From Buttiauxella agrestis (lineage in GTDB: Bacteria; Pseudomonadota; Gammaproteobacteria; Enterobacterales; Enterobacteriaceae), in the NCBI RefSeq assembly GCF_900446255.1, contig NZ_UIGI01000001.1:4738763-4802762 (forward strand): DNA of 64,000 bases. Direction: 5' to 3'. Both the position numbers and the translations under genes were made by a program. The notes beneath the pieces are model-generated. The model saw nothing but the letters and a program-made list of their open reading frames with translations. It ran no database searches and had not been told where the DNA came from. Positions 39,149-50,336 of the stretch are shown one piece after another (the first letter of the stretch is position 1; each line of letters starts with the position of its first letter).

Positions 39149-40420
39149 ATGAGCAAAACACATTTGACCGAACAGAAGTTTTCCGACTTCGCCCTGCACC
39201 CTAAGGTGATTGAAGCCCTTGAAAATAAAGGGTTCCATAACTGCACCCCAATTCAAGCACTGGCACTACCGCTGACACTAGCGAATCGTGACGTTGCAGG
39301 GCAGGCGCAAACCGGTACTGGCAAAACGATGGCGTTTTTAACGTCAACGTTCCATTATTTACTCTCTCACCCGGTTCCAGAGAATCGCCAGGTGAACCAG
39401 CCGCGTGCTTTAATTATGGCACCGACTCGTGAACTGGCAGTGCAAATTCACTCAGATGCAGAGCCACTCGCGCAATCAACCGGCCTCAAACTCGGCCTGG
39501 CATACGGTGGTGATGGCTACGACAAACAGCTTAAAGTGCTGGAAAGTGGTGTTGATATTCTTATCGGCACGACGGGTCGTTTGATCGATTACGCAAAACA
39601 AAACCACATTAACTTAGGCGCAATTCAGGTTGTGGTGCTCGATGAAGCCGATCGTATGTACGATCTGGGCTTTATAAAAGATATTCGCTGGTTGTTCCGT
39701 CGTATGCCGCCCGTCACTCAACGCCTGAACATGCTGTTCTCCGCTACATTATCTTACCGTGTGCGTGAGTTGGCGTTTGAGCAAATGAACAACGCGGAAT
39801 ACGTTGAAGTTGAACCGGAGCAAAAAACCGGTCATCGCATTCAGGAAGAGCTGTTCTACCCTTCTAATGAAGAGAAAATGCGCCTGTTGCAGACACTCAT
39901 CGAAGAAGAGTGGCCAGACCGCGCAATTATCTTTGCTAACACCAAACACCGTTGTGAAGATATCTGGGGCCACCTCGCCGCTGATGGACATCGTGTCGGT
40001 CTGTTAACTGGCGATGTTGCACAGAAAAAACGTCTGCGCATTCTTGAAGAATTCACCCGTGGCGATCTCGATATTCTGGTCGCAACCGACGTAGCAGCAC
40101 GTGGCTTGCATATTCCTTTAGTCACACATGTGTTCAACTACGATCTTCCGGACGATTGCGAAGACTACGTTCACCGTATTGGCCGTACTGGCCGTGCTGG
40201 CGAAAGCGGTCATTCCATTAGCCTGGCATGTGAAGACTACGCGCTGAACCTGTCCGCTATTGAAACCTACATCGGTCACTCAATCCCGGTCAGCAAGTAC
40301 AAAACTGAAGCACTGTTAAGCGAACTTCCTCCACCGAAACGCCTGACTCGTTCCCGCCCGGGTAACGGTCCTCGTCGTAATGGTGGCGCTTCCCGTGGTA
40401 ATCGCCGTCGCACAGGTTAA
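39149..40420 (+). CDS. rhlB: DEAD-box RNA helicase RhlB (RNA degradosome)
   Basis: ATP-dependent RNA helicase bound to RNase E in the degradosome. It has 423 residues (K-12 421). Q motif FHNCTPIQ (about 30-37), Walker A AQTGTGKT (52-59), [10 protein letters not shown], motif [10 protein letters not shown] (about 164), SAT, and [11 protein letters not shown] (about 330) are all present. The C-terminal tail is Arg/Gly rich ([20 protein letters not shown]) and binds RNA. Diverges from trxA; gppA follows 5 bp later in the same operon. Confidence 0.97.
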   Translation: MSKTHLTEQKFSDFALHPKVIEALENKGFHNCTPIQALALPLTLANRDVAGQAQTGTGKTMAFLTSTFHYLLSHPVPENRQVNQPRALIMAPTRELAVQIHSDAEPLAQSTGLKLGLAYGGDGYDKQLKVLESGVDILIGTTGRLIDYAKQNHINLGAIQVVVLDEADRMYDLGFIKDIRWLFRRMPPVTQRLNMLFSATLSYRVRELAFEQMNNAEYVEVEPEQKTGHRIQEELFYPSNEEKMRLLQTLIEEEWPDRAIIFANTKHRCEDIWGHLAADGHRVGLLTGDVAQKKRLRILEEFTRGDLDILVATDVAARGLHIPLVTHVFNYDLPDDCEDYVHRIGRTGRAGESGHSISLACEDYALNLSAIETYIGHSIPVSKYKTEALLSELPPPKRLTRSRPGNGPRRNGGASRGNRRRTG

Positions 40421-40425
40421 AATTT

Positions 40426-41910
40426 ATGCTCAGCTCCACCTCACTGTATGCTGCAATTGATTTAGGCTCTAATAGCTTTCATATGTTGGTGGTACGTGAG
40501 GTGGCAGGGAGTATACAAACCCTTGCCCGGATTAAGCGAAAAGTCCGCCTGGCTGCGGGTTTAAGCAAAGATAATACGCTTTCACGTGAAGCAATGGAGC
40601 GCGGGTGGCAATGCCTGCGCTTGTTTGCTGAGCGCCTCCAGGATATCCCCCAAACACAAATTCGTGTGGTCGCCACCGCAACTCTCCGCCTTGCCACCAA
40701 CGCTCAGGAATTCATTGACCAGGCTGAAAAAATTCTTGGCTGCCCGGTGCAAATTATTCAAGGCGAAGAAGAAGCACGTCTGATTTATCAAGGTGTTGCC
40801 CATACTACCGGGGGTGCCGATCAACGCTTAGTCGTTGATATAGGTGGAGCTAGCACTGAGCTTGTGACCGGAACAGGTGCGCAAACTACAGCCCTATTTA
40901 GTTTATCGATGGGCTGCGTAACCTGGCTTGAGGGGTTCTTTAGCGACCGAAACTTAGCGAAAGAGAACTTTGATGCCGCCGAAGCCGCCGCAAAAGAGGT
41001 TCTGCGCCCGGTATGCGACTCATTAAAACATCATGGCTGGAAAGTGTGCGTCGGTGCGTCGGGTACTGTGCAAGCACTGCAAGAGATCATGATGGCGCAG
41101 GGAATGGACGAGCGAATTACTCTGGCTAAACTTCAGCAGTTGAAGCAAAGAGCAATTCAGTGCGGGCGGCTTGAAGAGCTGGAAATTGAAGGTTTAACGC
41201 TGGAAAGAGCGTTGGTATTTCCAAGCGGCCTTGCGATTTTAATCGCTATCTTTGAAGAGTTATCAATCGATTGTATGACGCTTGCCGGCGGTGCGTTACG
41301 TGAAGGGCTGGTTTACGGAATGCTTCATTTGACCGTGAATCAGGAAATCAGAAGCCGCACGGTGCGCAATATCCAACGTCGTTTTATGGTGGATACAGGC
41401 CAGGCAGAACGCGTCCAACAACTCGCTCAGGCTCTTGCAAAACAGGTTGCAGATGTATGGAACCTGACGCCACTCAGCATTGAAATGCTTAACAGCGCCG
41501 CTTTGCTTCATGAAATTGGCCTGAGTGTAGATTTTAAACAAGCGCCACAGCATGCTGCATATCTGGTGAAAAACCTCGATTTACCGGGTTATACGCCAGC
41601 ACAGAAAAAACTGCTGGCGACTCTGATGCTGAACCAAACCAACCCGGTCGATCTTTCTTCTCTCCACCAGCAAAACGCCGTCCCGCCACGCATTGCTGAA
41701 AATATTTGCCGCCTGTTGCGACTGGCTATTATCTTTGCCAGCCGTCGTCGCGACGATATCTTGCCAGAAATCACTCTGAGCGTTGAAGGTGAAAACCTAC
41801 AGCTTGGACTGCCTGAAAAGTGGCTCGAATGCCACCCTCTCGGTGCAGAATTACTTGCGCAAGAAAGCCTGTGGCAAAGCTATGTCCACTGGCCTTTGAC
41901 GATTAAGTAA
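40426..41910 (+). CDS. gppA: Guanosine pentaphosphate phosphohydrolase GppA
   Basis: Converts pppGpp to ppGpp in the stringent response. It has 494 residues as in K-12. The N-terminal Ppx/GppA ASKHA fold has [14 protein letters not shown] (9-22), [13 protein letters not shown] near 117 and [12 protein letters not shown] near 140; the C-terminal HD-like domain includes [14 protein letters not shown] near 360. Co-directional with rhlB; convergent with rep, with a single base between stop codons. Confidence 0.96.
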   Translation: MLSSTSLYAAIDLGSNSFHMLVVREVAGSIQTLARIKRKVRLAAGLSKDNTLSREAMERGWQCLRLFAERLQDIPQTQIRVVATATLRLATNAQEFIDQAEKILGCPVQIIQGEEEARLIYQGVAHTTGGADQRLVVDIGGASTELVTGTGAQTTALFSLSMGCVTWLEGFFSDRNLAKENFDAAEAAAKEVLRPVCDSLKHHGWKVCVGASGTVQALQEIMMAQGMDERITLAKLQQLKQRAIQCGRLEELEIEGLTLERALVFPSGLAILIAIFEELSIDCMTLAGGALREGLVYGMLHLTVNQEIRSRTVRNIQRRFMVDTGQAERVQQLAQALAKQVADVWNLTPLSIEMLNSAALLHEIGLSVDFKQAPQHAAYLVKNLDLPGYTPAQKKLLATLMLNQTNPVDLSSLHQQNAVPPRIAENICRLLRLAIIFASRRRDDILPEITLSVEGENLQLGLPEKWLECHPLGAELLAQESLWQSYVHWPLTIK

Positions 41911-41911
41911 C

Positions 41912-43933
41912 TTAACTTTTACGTGCTTTTGCCAGCATTTCACGGATGTTGGCAACATTACTCTGACCTTTATTCATCCGTTCTTCTGGCGAAACTACCT
42001 TCCGTTCCGTTTCCCATTGCAAATCATCTTGCGGTAATTCAAGCAAGAAACGACTCGGTTCCGGGCGAATTAATTCACCATATTGTCGGCGCTCTTTGCA
42101 CAGCGTAAAAGTCAGCTCTTTCTGCGCACGGGTAATTCCTACGTACGCGAGACGGCGCTCTTCTTCGATATTGTCTTCATCAATACTGCTCTGATGCGGA
42201 AGAAGCCCTTCTTCCATTCCCACTAAAAATACATAGGGGAATTCCAGCCCTTTCGAGGCATGAAGAGTCATCAGCTGAACCTGATCGGCTTCTTCGTCAC
42301 TTTCACCGCGTTCCATCATATCGCGCAGTGTAAAGCGAGTGACTACTTGAGTTAACGTCATCGGTTCGTCGATTTCTGAACCCTCAAGCATTTCTGTCAT
42401 CCAGCTAAACAGTGTGTTGACGTTCTTCATGCGCATTTCGGCAGCTTTCTGGCTGGGAGATGTTTCGTACAGCCAGCTTTCGTAATCAACGCCGTGAATC
42501 AAATCGCGAACGGCCGCAATGGGCTCACGCTCAGCCAAAGTAGCCACGTCACGAAGCCAGTGAGTAAAACGCTGGAGCGACTCAAGGCCGCGCCCGCTTA
42601 ACGTCTGGCTCAGGCCCATATCGAAACTGGAGTGAAACAAACCTTTATTACGTTGCATCGCCCAGGCACCTAGTTTTTGCAACGTCGCAGAGCCAATTTC
42701 ACGTTTTGGCGTATTCACAATCCGCATGAATGCACTGTCGTCATCCGGATTAGTCAGCACGCGAAGATAAGCCAACAGATCTTTGATTTCCGGGCGCGAG
42801 AAGAACGAAGTGCCACCAGAAATGCGATAAGGAATGCGATTCTGCATCAGCATCTTTTCAAATACGCGCGACTGGAAATTCCCGCGATAAAGTATGGCGT
42901 AGTCTTTGTAGTTGGTTTTATTGATAAAGTGATGAGCAATCAGCTCGCCAGTCACCCGCTCGGCCTCATGATCTTCACTATTTGCCGTCACCACTTTTAG
43001 CTCGGTGCCGTATCCCAGCTCAGAAAAAAGGCGCTTTTCAAAAACGTGCGGGTTGTTGGCAATAAGAATGTTTGCCGCCTTCAGAATACGTCCGGAAGAA
43101 CGGTAATTCTGTTCAAGCTTAATGACCTGCAATGCGGGGAAATCCTGGCTCAACAGCACCAGGTTTTGTGGTCTGGCACCGCGCCAGGAGTAAATCGACT
43201 GGTCGTCATCGCCTACCACGGTGAATCTTGCCCGCGCACCGACCAGTAATTTCACCAGTTCGTACTGGCTGGTGTTGGTATCCTGATATTCATCCACCAG
43301 CAAATAGCGAATGCGATTTTGCCAGCGTTCCCGGACTTCTTCATTACGTTGTAAAAGCAGCGTCGGCAGCAAAATTAGATCGTCAAAATCCAGCACATTG
43401 CAGGATTTCAAATGCGTATCATACAGGCCGTAGCAATGAGCAAAGATTCGGTCACGCTCGCCTTTGGCCTGCGCAGCGGCCTGCGATGGCGACATCAGAT
43501 CGTTTTTCCAGTTTGAGATCGTCGAGATCAGTTGCTGCAATAATGTCTTATCGTCTTCAAGCAATCCTTCCGTCAGATCTTTCAACAACGCCGTCTGGTC
43601 GGTGTCGTCGAATAACGAGAAGTTAGGCTTCATCCCCAGCGCCGCGTACTCACGTTTAATGATCTCAAGGCCTAAGGTGTGGAAGGTGGAGATCAATAAG
43701 CCGCGCGCTTCTTTGCGCCCCAGCGTTTGCGCCACGCGTTCTTTCATCTCTCGCGCCGCTTTATTGGTAAAAGTCACGGCGGCAATATGGCGAGCCTGAT
43801 AACCGCATTCGCGGATCAAATACGCCATTTTATTGGTGATCACACGTGTTTTGCCCGAGCCAGCGCCCGCCAGGACCAGGCAGGGTCCAGTGACAAATTC
43901 GACGGCTTGTTGTTGGCCAGGGTTTAAACGCAT
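41912..43933 (-). CDS. rep: Rep DNA helicase
   Basis: Superfamily 1A 3'-5' helicase that accompanies the replisome and clears nucleoprotein blocks. It has 673 residues as in K-12. Walker A is AGAGSGKT (22-29, Lys28), motif II is VDEYQDTN near residue 214, [15 protein letters not shown] near 240, and motif [15 protein letters not shown] near 600. The C-terminus carries the DnaB-interacting tail [15 protein letters not shown]. Paralogue of uvrD in this window, distinguished by VDEYQDTN versus VDEFQDTN and by the absence of the Tudor tail. Confidence 0.98.
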   Translation of the reverse strand: MRLNPGQQQAVEFVTGPCLVLAGAGSGKTRVITNKMAYLIRECGYQARHIAAVTFTNKAAREMKERVAQTLGRKEARGLLISTFHTLGLEIIKREYAALGMKPNFSLFDDTDQTALLKDLTEGLLEDDKTLLQQLISTISNWKNDLMSPSQAAAQAKGERDRIFAHCYGLYDTHLKSCNVLDFDDLILLPTLLLQRNEEVRERWQNRIRYLLVDEYQDTNTSQYELVKLLVGARARFTVVGDDDQSIYSWRGARPQNLVLLSQDFPALQVIKLEQNYRSSGRILKAANILIANNPHVFEKRLFSELGYGTELKVVTANSEDHEAERVTGELIAHHFINKTNYKDYAILYRGNFQSRVFEKMLMQNRIPYRISGGTSFFSRPEIKDLLAYLRVLTNPDDDSAFMRIVNTPKREIGSATLQKLGAWAMQRNKGLFHSSFDMGLSQTLSGRGLESLQRFTHWLRDVATLAEREPIAAVRDLIHGVDYESWLYETSPSQKAAEMRMKNVNTLFSWMTEMLEGSEIDEPMTLTQVVTRFTLRDMMERGESDEEADQVQLMTLHASKGLEFPYVFLVGMEEGLLPHQSSIDEDNIEEERRLAYVGITRAQKELTFTLCKERRQYGELIRPEPSRFLLELPQDDLQWETERKVVSPEERMNKGQSNVANIREMLAKARKS

Positions 43934-44015
43934 AGGGTCACTCAGTGAAAGTCAGGAGGGTATAAAAAGTACATGGTATTATATCCACCATAATCCATAC
44001 TACCAAGGCACTATC

Positions 44016-44297
44016 ATGGCAAAAACCGCGGCAGCATTGCATATCCTTGTTAAGGAAGAAAAACTGGCCCAGGAAATTCTGACTCAGCTTCAGAATGGCG
44101 GCGATTTCGAAAAGCTAGCTAAAAAACATTCCACCTGCCCATCAGGCAAAAAAGGTGGTCACTTAGGTGAGTTCCGCCAGGGCCAGATGGTTCCAGCGTT
44201 CGATAAAGTGGTGTTCTCCTGCCCGCTGCTGGAGCCATACGGCCCGCTGCACACGCAGTTCGGTTACCACATCATCAAAGTGTTATACCGTAATTAA
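44016..44297 (+). CDS. ppiC: Parvulin-type peptidyl-prolyl isomerase PpiC
   Basis: Small cytoplasmic rotamase of 93 residues, as in K-12. The start [15 protein letters not shown] was chosen; the longer upstream frame overlaps the 5' end of rep. Parvulin motifs are [14 protein letters not shown] (9-22), [18 protein letters not shown] and [15 protein letters not shown]. It diverges from rep and is convergent with ilvC, sharing the terminator at 44301-44326. Confidence 0.97.
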   Translation: MAKTAAALHILVKEEKLAQEILTQLQNGGDFEKLAKKHSTCPSGKKGGHLGEFRQGQMVPAFDKVVFSCPLLEPYGPLHTQFGYHIIKVLYRN

Positions 44298-44300
44298 CAG

Positions 44301-44326
44301 AAAGGCCGGGGAATTCCCCGGCCTTT
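44301..44326. terminator. Bidirectional terminator between ppiC and ilvC
   Basis: A perfect 11-bp stem, AAAGGCCGGGG/CCCCGGCCTTT with loop AATT, is followed on the plus strand by TTATTTTTT. The A tract on the other side is short, so it is strongest for ppiC. Confidence 0.88.
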
Positions 44327-44345
44327 TTATTTTTTGGCTTCGCGA

Positions 44346-45821
44346 TTAGCCCGCGACAGCGATACGCTTCATATCTTTCATATAACCGCGCAGTTTCTTG
44401 CCAACGGTTTCGATTTCATGGTTACGAATCGCTTCGTTCACATCACGCAGTTGCGCGTTATCAACCGCTCCAGCTGGGATTTCTTTACCCAAATCACCTG
44501 CTTGCAGCGTGGTCATGAACTCTTTCAGCAATGGCACTGCCGCGTAAGAGAACAGGTAGTTGCCGTACTCAGCGGTATCAGAGATAACCACGTTCATTTC
44601 GTACAGACGCTTACGGGCGATGGTGTTCGCAATCAGCGGCAGCTCATGCAGTGATTCGTAGTAAGCTGATTCTTCGATGATGCCCGCATCAACCATGGTT
44701 TCGAATGCCAGCTCAACGCCCGCTTTCACCATTGCGATCATCAGAACGCCTTTATCGAAGTATTCCTGCTCGGAAATTTTACCGTCAAACTGTGCAGCGG
44801 TTTCGAATGCAGTTTTGCCGGTCTCTTCACGCCAGGTCAGCAGGTTTTTATCGTCATTTGCCCAGTCAGCCATCATGCCGGAAGAGAATTCGCCGGAGAT
44901 GATGTCATCCATATGTTTCTGGAACAGCGGAGCCATAATCGTTTTCAGTTGCTCAGACAAGGCATAAGCACGGATTTTTGCCGGGTTGGACAAACGGTCC
45001 ATCATCAGCGTAATGCCGCCTTGTTTCAGCGCTTCGGTGATGGTTTCCCAGCCGAACTGAATCAGTTTTTCTGCATACGTTGGGTCAGTGCCCTCTTCCA
45101 CCAGCTTGTCGAAGCACAGCAGAGAACCCGCTTGCAGCATGCCGCACAGAATAGTTTGCTCACCCATCAGGTCAGATTTCACTTCAGCTACGAAGGAAGA
45201 TTCAAGAACACCAGCACGATGACCGCCAGTGGCAGCAGCCCAGGCTTTAGCGATGGCCATGCCTTCGCCTTTCGGATCGTTTTCTGGGTGAACCGCAATC
45301 AGGGTCGGAACACCGAAACCACGCTTGTATTCTTCACGAACTTCAGTGCCCGGGCATTTTGGCGCAACCATCACCACAGTGATGTCTTTACGGATTTGCT
45401 CGCCCACTTCAACCACGTTGAAACCGTGGGAGTAGCCCAGTGCTGCGCCATCTTTCATCATTGGCTGAACGGCTTTTACTACTGCGGAGTGCTGCTTGTC
45501 TGGCGTCAGGTTAACAACCAGATCCGCTTGCGGGATCAGTTCTTCGTAGGTGCCAACTTTAAAACCGTTTTCGGTCGCTTTACGCCATGAAGCGCGTTTT
45601 TCAGCGATAGCTTCTGCACGCAGAGCATAAGCAACATCCAGACCGGAGTCGCGCATGTTCAGACCCTGGTTCAGGCCCTGTGCGCCACAGCCGACGATGA
45701 CGACTTTTTTGCCTTTGAGGTAGCTTGCTTCATCAGCGAATTCTGCGCGCGCCATGAAACGACATTTACCCAATTGCGCCAACTGCTGACGCAGGTTCAA
45801 AGTGTTGAAATAATTAGCCAT
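44346..45821 (-). CDS. ilvC: Ketol-acid reductoisomerase (class II, NADPH)
   Basis: Second step of valine and isoleucine synthesis: alkyl migration and NADPH reduction of acetolactate or acetohydroxybutyrate. It has 491 residues, the long plant/enteric class II form as in K-12. The Rossmann motif is [21 protein letters not shown] (starting near 36) with ALRAE following, and metal ligands lie in the knotted domain ([11 protein letters not shown] near 217, and a second duplicated half). Divergent from ilvY, whose product activates it with acetolactate. Confidence 0.98.
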   Translation of the reverse strand: MANYFNTLNLRQQLAQLGKCRFMARAEFADEASYLKGKKVVIVGCGAQGLNQGLNMRDSGLDVAYALRAEAIAEKRASWRKATENGFKVGTYEELIPQADLVVNLTPDKQHSAVVKAVQPMMKDGAALGYSHGFNVVEVGEQIRKDITVVMVAPKCPGTEVREEYKRGFGVPTLIAVHPENDPKGEGMAIAKAWAAATGGHRAGVLESSFVAEVKSDLMGEQTILCGMLQAGSLLCFDKLVEEGTDPTYAEKLIQFGWETITEALKQGGITLMMDRLSNPAKIRAYALSEQLKTIMAPLFQKHMDDIISGEFSSGMMADWANDDKNLLTWREETGKTAFETAAQFDGKISEQEYFDKGVLMIAMVKAGVELAFETMVDAGIIEESAYYESLHELPLIANTIARKRLYEMNVVISDTAEYGNYLFSYAAVPLLKEFMTTLQAGDLGKEIPAGAVDNAQLRDVNEAIRNHEIETVGKKLRGYMKDMKRIAVAG

Positions 45822-45946
45822 CGTGGTGGTACTCCGTAGTCGTTGTGTTGTGCTTTTATAAGGTTCGCCAGCCGTGTCTTGCTTGCGATAATGAACTCAC
45901 TATATGACAGGAAATGCGTTGCTTAAATTGATATATTAACAACGTG

Positions 45947-45967
45947 ACGTTGCAATTTATGCAACGT
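45947..45967. promoter_or_regulatory. IlvY operator palindrome between ilvC and ilvY
   Basis: Perfect arms ACGTTGCA (45947-45954) and TGCAACGT (45960-45967) flank ATTTA. The palindrome contains the T-N11-A pattern of LysR-type sites and lies 14 bp upstream of the ilvY ATG, where IlvY would repress its own gene. A second, less regular GTTGC...GCAAC-like region toward ilvC (about 45918-45945) may be the activation site. Confidence 0.65.
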
Positions 45968-45981
45968 AAAAACGAGGGCTG

Positions 45982-46881
45982 ATGACCATGGATTTGCGCG
46001 ACCTGAAAACGTTTCTTCACCTCGCAGAAAGCCGCCATTTCGGCAGAAGCGCTCGGGCTATGCACGTCAGCCCATCCACGCTTTCGCGCCAAATCCAGCG
46101 CCTGGAAGACGATCTGGGTCAGCCTTTGTTTTTACGCGATAACCGTACCGTTACGCTGACTGAAGCGGGCGATCAGCTCAAACAGTTCGCTCAACATACG
46201 CTTTTGCAGTATCAGCAAATGCGCCACACCATCGGGCAAGAAGGGCCATCACTCACCGGCGAGCTACATCTTTTTTGCTCCGTCACCGCCGCCTACAGTC
46301 ATTTACCACCCATTCTGGATAGATTCCGTGCTGAGCATCCAAATGTTGAGATCAAACTGACCACCGGCGATGCCGCCGATGCGGTAGAAAAAGTGGATTC
46401 CGATGAAGCGGATCTTGCGATTGCCGGTAAGCCAGAAACGTTACCTCCCGGCGTTGCTTTCTCGATTCTGGATAACTTATCCGTAGCACTTATCGCACCC
46501 GCACTGGCCTGCCCGGTGCGTGCTCAGGTTAATCAGCCCGATCCTGATTGGGCGAAAGTGCCGTTTATTTTGCCGGACCAAGGTCCGGTGCGCCGCCGAA
46601 TTGAGTTGTGGTTCCGCCGCCAAAAAATCAGTAATCCGTTTATTTATGCGACGGTTGCGGGCCATGAGGCGATGGTTTCGATGGTGGCGCTGGGCTGTGG
46701 TGTGGCGCTGATTCCAGAAATCGTGCTGGAAAATAGTCCCGAACCGGTGCGCAACCGCGTGCAGGTTCTGGAACGAAACGATGAAAACACGCCCTTTGAG
46801 CTGGGCGTTTGCGTACAAAAAAAGCGGCTCAATGAGCCGCTTGTGCATGCATTCTGGAAATTACTACCCGGTAACCACTAA
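45982..46881 (+). CDS. ilvY: LysR-type activator of ilvC
   Basis: DNA-binding regulator induced by acetolactate or acetohydroxybutyrate. It has 299 residues from the ATG at 45982, or 297 from the ATG at 45988, which is the K-12 start (MDLRDLKTF); GAGGG upstream fits both. Helix-turn-helix: HFGRSARAMHVSPSTLSRQIQRLEDDLG, about residues 20-47. The effector domain follows. Divergent from ilvC; the last four bases overlap the ilvA stop region. Confidence 0.96.
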   Translation: MTMDLRDLKTFLHLAESRHFGRSARAMHVSPSTLSRQIQRLEDDLGQPLFLRDNRTVTLTEAGDQLKQFAQHTLLQYQQMRHTIGQEGPSLTGELHLFCSVTAAYSHLPPILDRFRAEHPNVEIKLTTGDAADAVEKVDSDEADLAIAGKPETLPPGVAFSILDNLSVALIAPALACPVRAQVNQPDPDWAKVPFILPDQGPVRRRIELWFRRQKISNPFIYATVAGHEAMVSMVALGCGVALIPEIVLENSPEPVRNRVQVLERNDENTPFELGVCVQKKRLNEPLVHAFWKLLPGNH

Positions 46882-48422
46882 CCCGCGAGGAAGAAGCGGA
46901 ATGCCGGGTTATTGGTTTCGTCGTGGCAATCGTAACCCAACTCGTTGAGACGGGTTTCGAAATCCGGTTCGTTTTCACCCAGTTCAAACGCCGCCAAAAC
47001 ACGGCCATAATCCGTGCCATGACTGCGATAGTGGAACAGGGAAATATTCCAGTGTGTCCCGAGCGTTTGCAGGAATTTCAGCAAAGCGCCTGGCGACTCA
47101 GGGAATTCGAAACTGTACAACCGCTCGCGCAGTGGCTTAGACGGTCGCCCGCCCACCATGTAGCGTACGTGCAATTTCGCCATTTCGTCATCAGACAAAT
47201 CGACAACGCCATAGCCGCCAGCATTCAATAGTTCGATAATTTCGTGTCGTTCTTCCACGCCACGCGTCAACCGAACACCGACGAAAATGCAGGCTTCTGA
47301 CGAATTCGAATAGCGATAGTTAAACTCAGTGACCGAGCGCCCACCCAGCACCTGGCAGAATTTCAGGAAGCTGCCTTTTTGCTCAGGGATCGTCACGGCG
47401 AGTAACGCTTCACGCTGTTCGCCCAGCTCGCAACGTTCAGAAACGTAACGCAGGCCGTGGAAGTTAACGTTCGCCCCGGATAATACGTGAGCGAGGCGTT
47501 CACCACGGATCTGATGCTGCTGGATGTACTTTTTCATCCCCGCCAGCGCCAGAGCACCAGACGGTTCAGCAACCGCACGAACATCTTCGAACAGATCTTT
47601 CATCGCAGCGCAGATAGCATCGCTATCTACCGTAATGATGTCGTCGAGGTATTCCTGGCACAGACGGAACGTTTCATCGCCGATGCGCTTAACCGCGACG
47701 CCTTCAGCAAACAAACCGACGCGCGCCAAATCAACGGGCTTGCCCGCATCGAGTGCTGCTTTCAGGCAGGCTGAATCTTCCGCTTCAACGGCAATCACTT
47801 TGATTTGTGGCATCAGTTGTTTGATCAACACCGCCACACCCGCTGCCAGACCGCCGCCGCCGACCGGTACGAAAACGCGATCGATATGCGCATCTTGTTG
47901 CAGCAGTTCCAGCGCCAGTGTGCCCTGCCCGGCAATGACTGCCGGGTGGTCAAACGGAGGAACGTAAGTGAAGCCTTGCTGCTGAGAAAGTTCGATGGCT
48001 CGAGCTTTCGCTTCATCAAAGTTGGCACCGTGTAGCAGGACTTCACCGCCAAATGCGCGGACGGCATCAACTTTGATATCCGCTGTCGAAACAGGCATCA
48101 CTATCAAAGACTTGATACCCAAACGCGTTGAAGAAAGCGCAACACCTTGTGCATGATTGCCCGCTGAAGCCGTAATCACGCCGCTGGCTTTTTGCTCACT
48201 GTTCAGCCCCGCAATCATGGCGTATGCGCCGCGCAATTTGAAACTGTGCACCGGCTGGCGGTCTTCACGCTTCACCAGAATCACGTTATCCAGCCGTGAG
48301 GAGAGCTTTTCCATCTTCTGCAACGGTGTAACCTGCGCGACTTCGTAAACCGGTGCGCGCAGTACAGCTCGCAGATATTCCGCCCCGCAAGGGGCGTCAG
48401 GTAGTGGTTGTGACTCGGCCAT
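46878..48422 (-). CDS. ilvA: Biosynthetic threonine deaminase
   Basis: First committed step of isoleucine synthesis, threonine to 2-oxobutanoate, inhibited by isoleucine. It has 514 residues as in K-12. The PLP lysine is Lys62 in HSFKLRGAYAM; the phosphate loop is PVGGGGLAAGVA near residue 186. Two ACT-like regulatory regions fill about 325-514. Last gene of ilvLXGMEDA, two bases after ilvD. Confidence 0.98.
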   Translation of the reverse strand: MAESQPLPDAPCGAEYLRAVLRAPVYEVAQVTPLQKMEKLSSRLDNVILVKREDRQPVHSFKLRGAYAMIAGLNSEQKASGVITASAGNHAQGVALSSTRLGIKSLIVMPVSTADIKVDAVRAFGGEVLLHGANFDEAKARAIELSQQQGFTYVPPFDHPAVIAGQGTLALELLQQDAHIDRVFVPVGGGGLAAGVAVLIKQLMPQIKVIAVEAEDSACLKAALDAGKPVDLARVGLFAEGVAVKRIGDETFRLCQEYLDDIITVDSDAICAAMKDLFEDVRAVAEPSGALALAGMKKYIQQHQIRGERLAHVLSGANVNFHGLRYVSERCELGEQREALLAVTIPEQKGSFLKFCQVLGGRSVTEFNYRYSNSSEACIFVGVRLTRGVEERHEIIELLNAGGYGVVDLSDDEMAKLHVRYMVGGRPSKPLRERLYSFEFPESPGALLKFLQTLGTHWNISLFHYRSHGTDYGRVLAAFELGENEPDFETRLNELGYDCHDETNNPAFRFFLAG

Positions 48423-48424
48423 GA

Positions 48425-50275
48425 TTAGCCTCCAAGCTTACTTTTATCGCGCACCGCGCCCTTATCGGCACTGGTGGCAAGCATGGCGTAAGCGCGCAGA
48501 GCGAAGGAAACCTGGCGTTCACGCGCACGTGGAGTCCAGGCTTGCGCACCGCGAGCTTCTTGCGCTTCACGACGTGCAGCCATTTGCTGCTCGTTCAATT
48601 CCAGTTGGATGCCACGGTTTGGGATGTCGATGGCAATCATGTCGCCATCTTCAATCAGCGCAATATTACCGCCGCTTGCCGCTTCAGGCGAAACGTGACC
48701 GATAGAAAGGCCAGAGGTACCACCAGAGAAACGCCCATCAGTGACCAGCGCACAGGCCTTGCCCAGCCCCATAGATTTCAGGAAGGTCGTTGGGTAGAGC
48801 ATTTCTTGCATGCCCGGCCCGCCTTTTGGCCCTTCGTAGCGAATAACGACCACGTCGCCCGCGACGACTTTGCCGCCAAGGATTGCTTCAACCGCATCAT
48901 CCTGGCTTTCGTAGACTTTTGCAGGGCCACGGAATACCAGGCTTTCGTCGTCCACACCCGCTGTTTTCACAATGCAGCCATTTTCAGCAAAGTTGCCGTA
49001 AAGCACCGCCAAACCACCTTCCTGGCTATAGGCATTTTCTTTGGAACGGATACAACCGTTTTGGCGGTCAACATCCAGAGAATCCCAACGGCAGGACTGC
49101 GAGAAAGCTTTTGTGGTACGAATGCCCGCCGGACCTGCGGAGAACATGCTTTTCACGCTTTCGTCTTTGGTCAGCATGACATCGTATTGTTCCAGCGTTT
49201 GCGTCAGGGTCAGACCCAGAACGTTTTTCACATTGCGATGCAGTAAGCCACCACGATCCAGTTCGCCCAAAATACCAATTACGCCACCCGCACGGTGCAC
49301 ATCTTCCATATGGTATTTCTGGGTGCTCGGCGCGACTTTACACAGCTGAGGCACTTTGCGAGAAAGCTGGTCTATATCCGTCATGGTGAAATCGAGTTCT
49401 GCTTCCTGAGCGGCCGCCAGTAAGTGCAGAACGGTATTCGTTGAGCCGCCCATCGCAACATCCAGCGTCATGGCGTTCTCAAACGCTTCTTTGCTGGCGA
49501 TGCTACGTGGCAATGCACTTTCATCATCCTGCTCGTAATAACTTTTGGTCAGCGCGACGATGCGTTTACCGGCATTCAGGAACAACTCTTTACGATCGGA
49601 GTGCGTTGCCAGCAGAGAACCGTTACCCGGCTGAGACAGGCCCAGCGCTTCTGTCAGACAGTTCATGGAGTTAGCCGTGAACATACCGGAACAGGAGCCG
49701 CAAGTTGGGCAAGCGGAACGTTCGACCTGCTCGCTTTGCTCGTCGCTCACTTTCGGGTCAGCGCCCTGGATCATCGCATCAACCAGGTCGAGCTTGATGA
49801 TTTGGTCAGACAGTTTGGTTTTCCCGGCTTCCATCGGGCCGCCGGAAACGAAGATGACCGGAATGTTCAGGCGCAAAGAGGCCATCAACATCCCTGGGGT
49901 GATTTTGTCGCAGTTGGAGATACATACCATGGCATCGGCGCAGTGTGCGTTGACCATGTACTCCACGGAGTCGGCGATAAGCTCGCGTGACGGCAGAGAA
50001 TAAAGCATGCCGCCGTGACCCATGGCGATGCCGTCATCAACGGCGATGGTGTTGAATTCTTTAGCCACGCCGCCGGAGGCTTCGATTTGTTCGGCGACTA
50101 ATTTACCCAAATCGCGCAGGTGAACGTGTCCTGGTACGAATTGAGTAAAGGAGTTCACTACCGCAATAATTGGCTTGCCGAAATCGTCATCGGTCATCCC
50201 AGTTGCGCGCCACAAAGCGCGGGCACCCGCCATATTACGGCCGTGGGTGGTGGTGGCTGAACGGTACTTAGGCAT
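48425..50275 (-). CDS. ilvD: Dihydroxy-acid dehydratase
   Basis: Dehydrates dihydroxy acids to the 2-keto precursors of valine and isoleucine with a 4Fe-4S cluster. It has 616 residues as in K-12. Cluster cysteines are seen in [11 protein letters not shown] (about Cys122) and [19 protein letters not shown] (about Cys195), and the signature [16 protein letters not shown] lies near residue 525. Between ilvE (61 bp) and ilvA. Confidence 0.98.
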   Translation of the reverse strand: MPKYRSATTTHGRNMAGARALWRATGMTDDDFGKPIIAVVNSFTQFVPGHVHLRDLGKLVAEQIEASGGVAKEFNTIAVDDGIAMGHGGMLYSLPSRELIADSVEYMVNAHCADAMVCISNCDKITPGMLMASLRLNIPVIFVSGGPMEAGKTKLSDQIIKLDLVDAMIQGADPKVSDEQSEQVERSACPTCGSCSGMFTANSMNCLTEALGLSQPGNGSLLATHSDRKELFLNAGKRIVALTKSYYEQDDESALPRSIASKEAFENAMTLDVAMGGSTNTVLHLLAAAQEAELDFTMTDIDQLSRKVPQLCKVAPSTQKYHMEDVHRAGGVIGILGELDRGGLLHRNVKNVLGLTLTQTLEQYDVMLTKDESVKSMFSAGPAGIRTTKAFSQSCRWDSLDVDRQNGCIRSKENAYSQEGGLAVLYGNFAENGCIVKTAGVDDESLVFRGPAKVYESQDDAVEAILGGKVVAGDVVVIRYEGPKGGPGMQEMLYPTTFLKSMGLGKACALVTDGRFSGGTSGLSIGHVSPEAASGGNIALIEDGDMIAIDIPNRGIQLELNEQQMAARREAQEARGAQAWTPRARERQVSFALRAYAMLATSADKGAVRDKSKLGG

Positions 50276-50336
50276 GCTTATTTACTCCAGTCTGTCTGTC
50301 GAGCGGACGGTAATCACCATCCGCTTAGTTATATTT

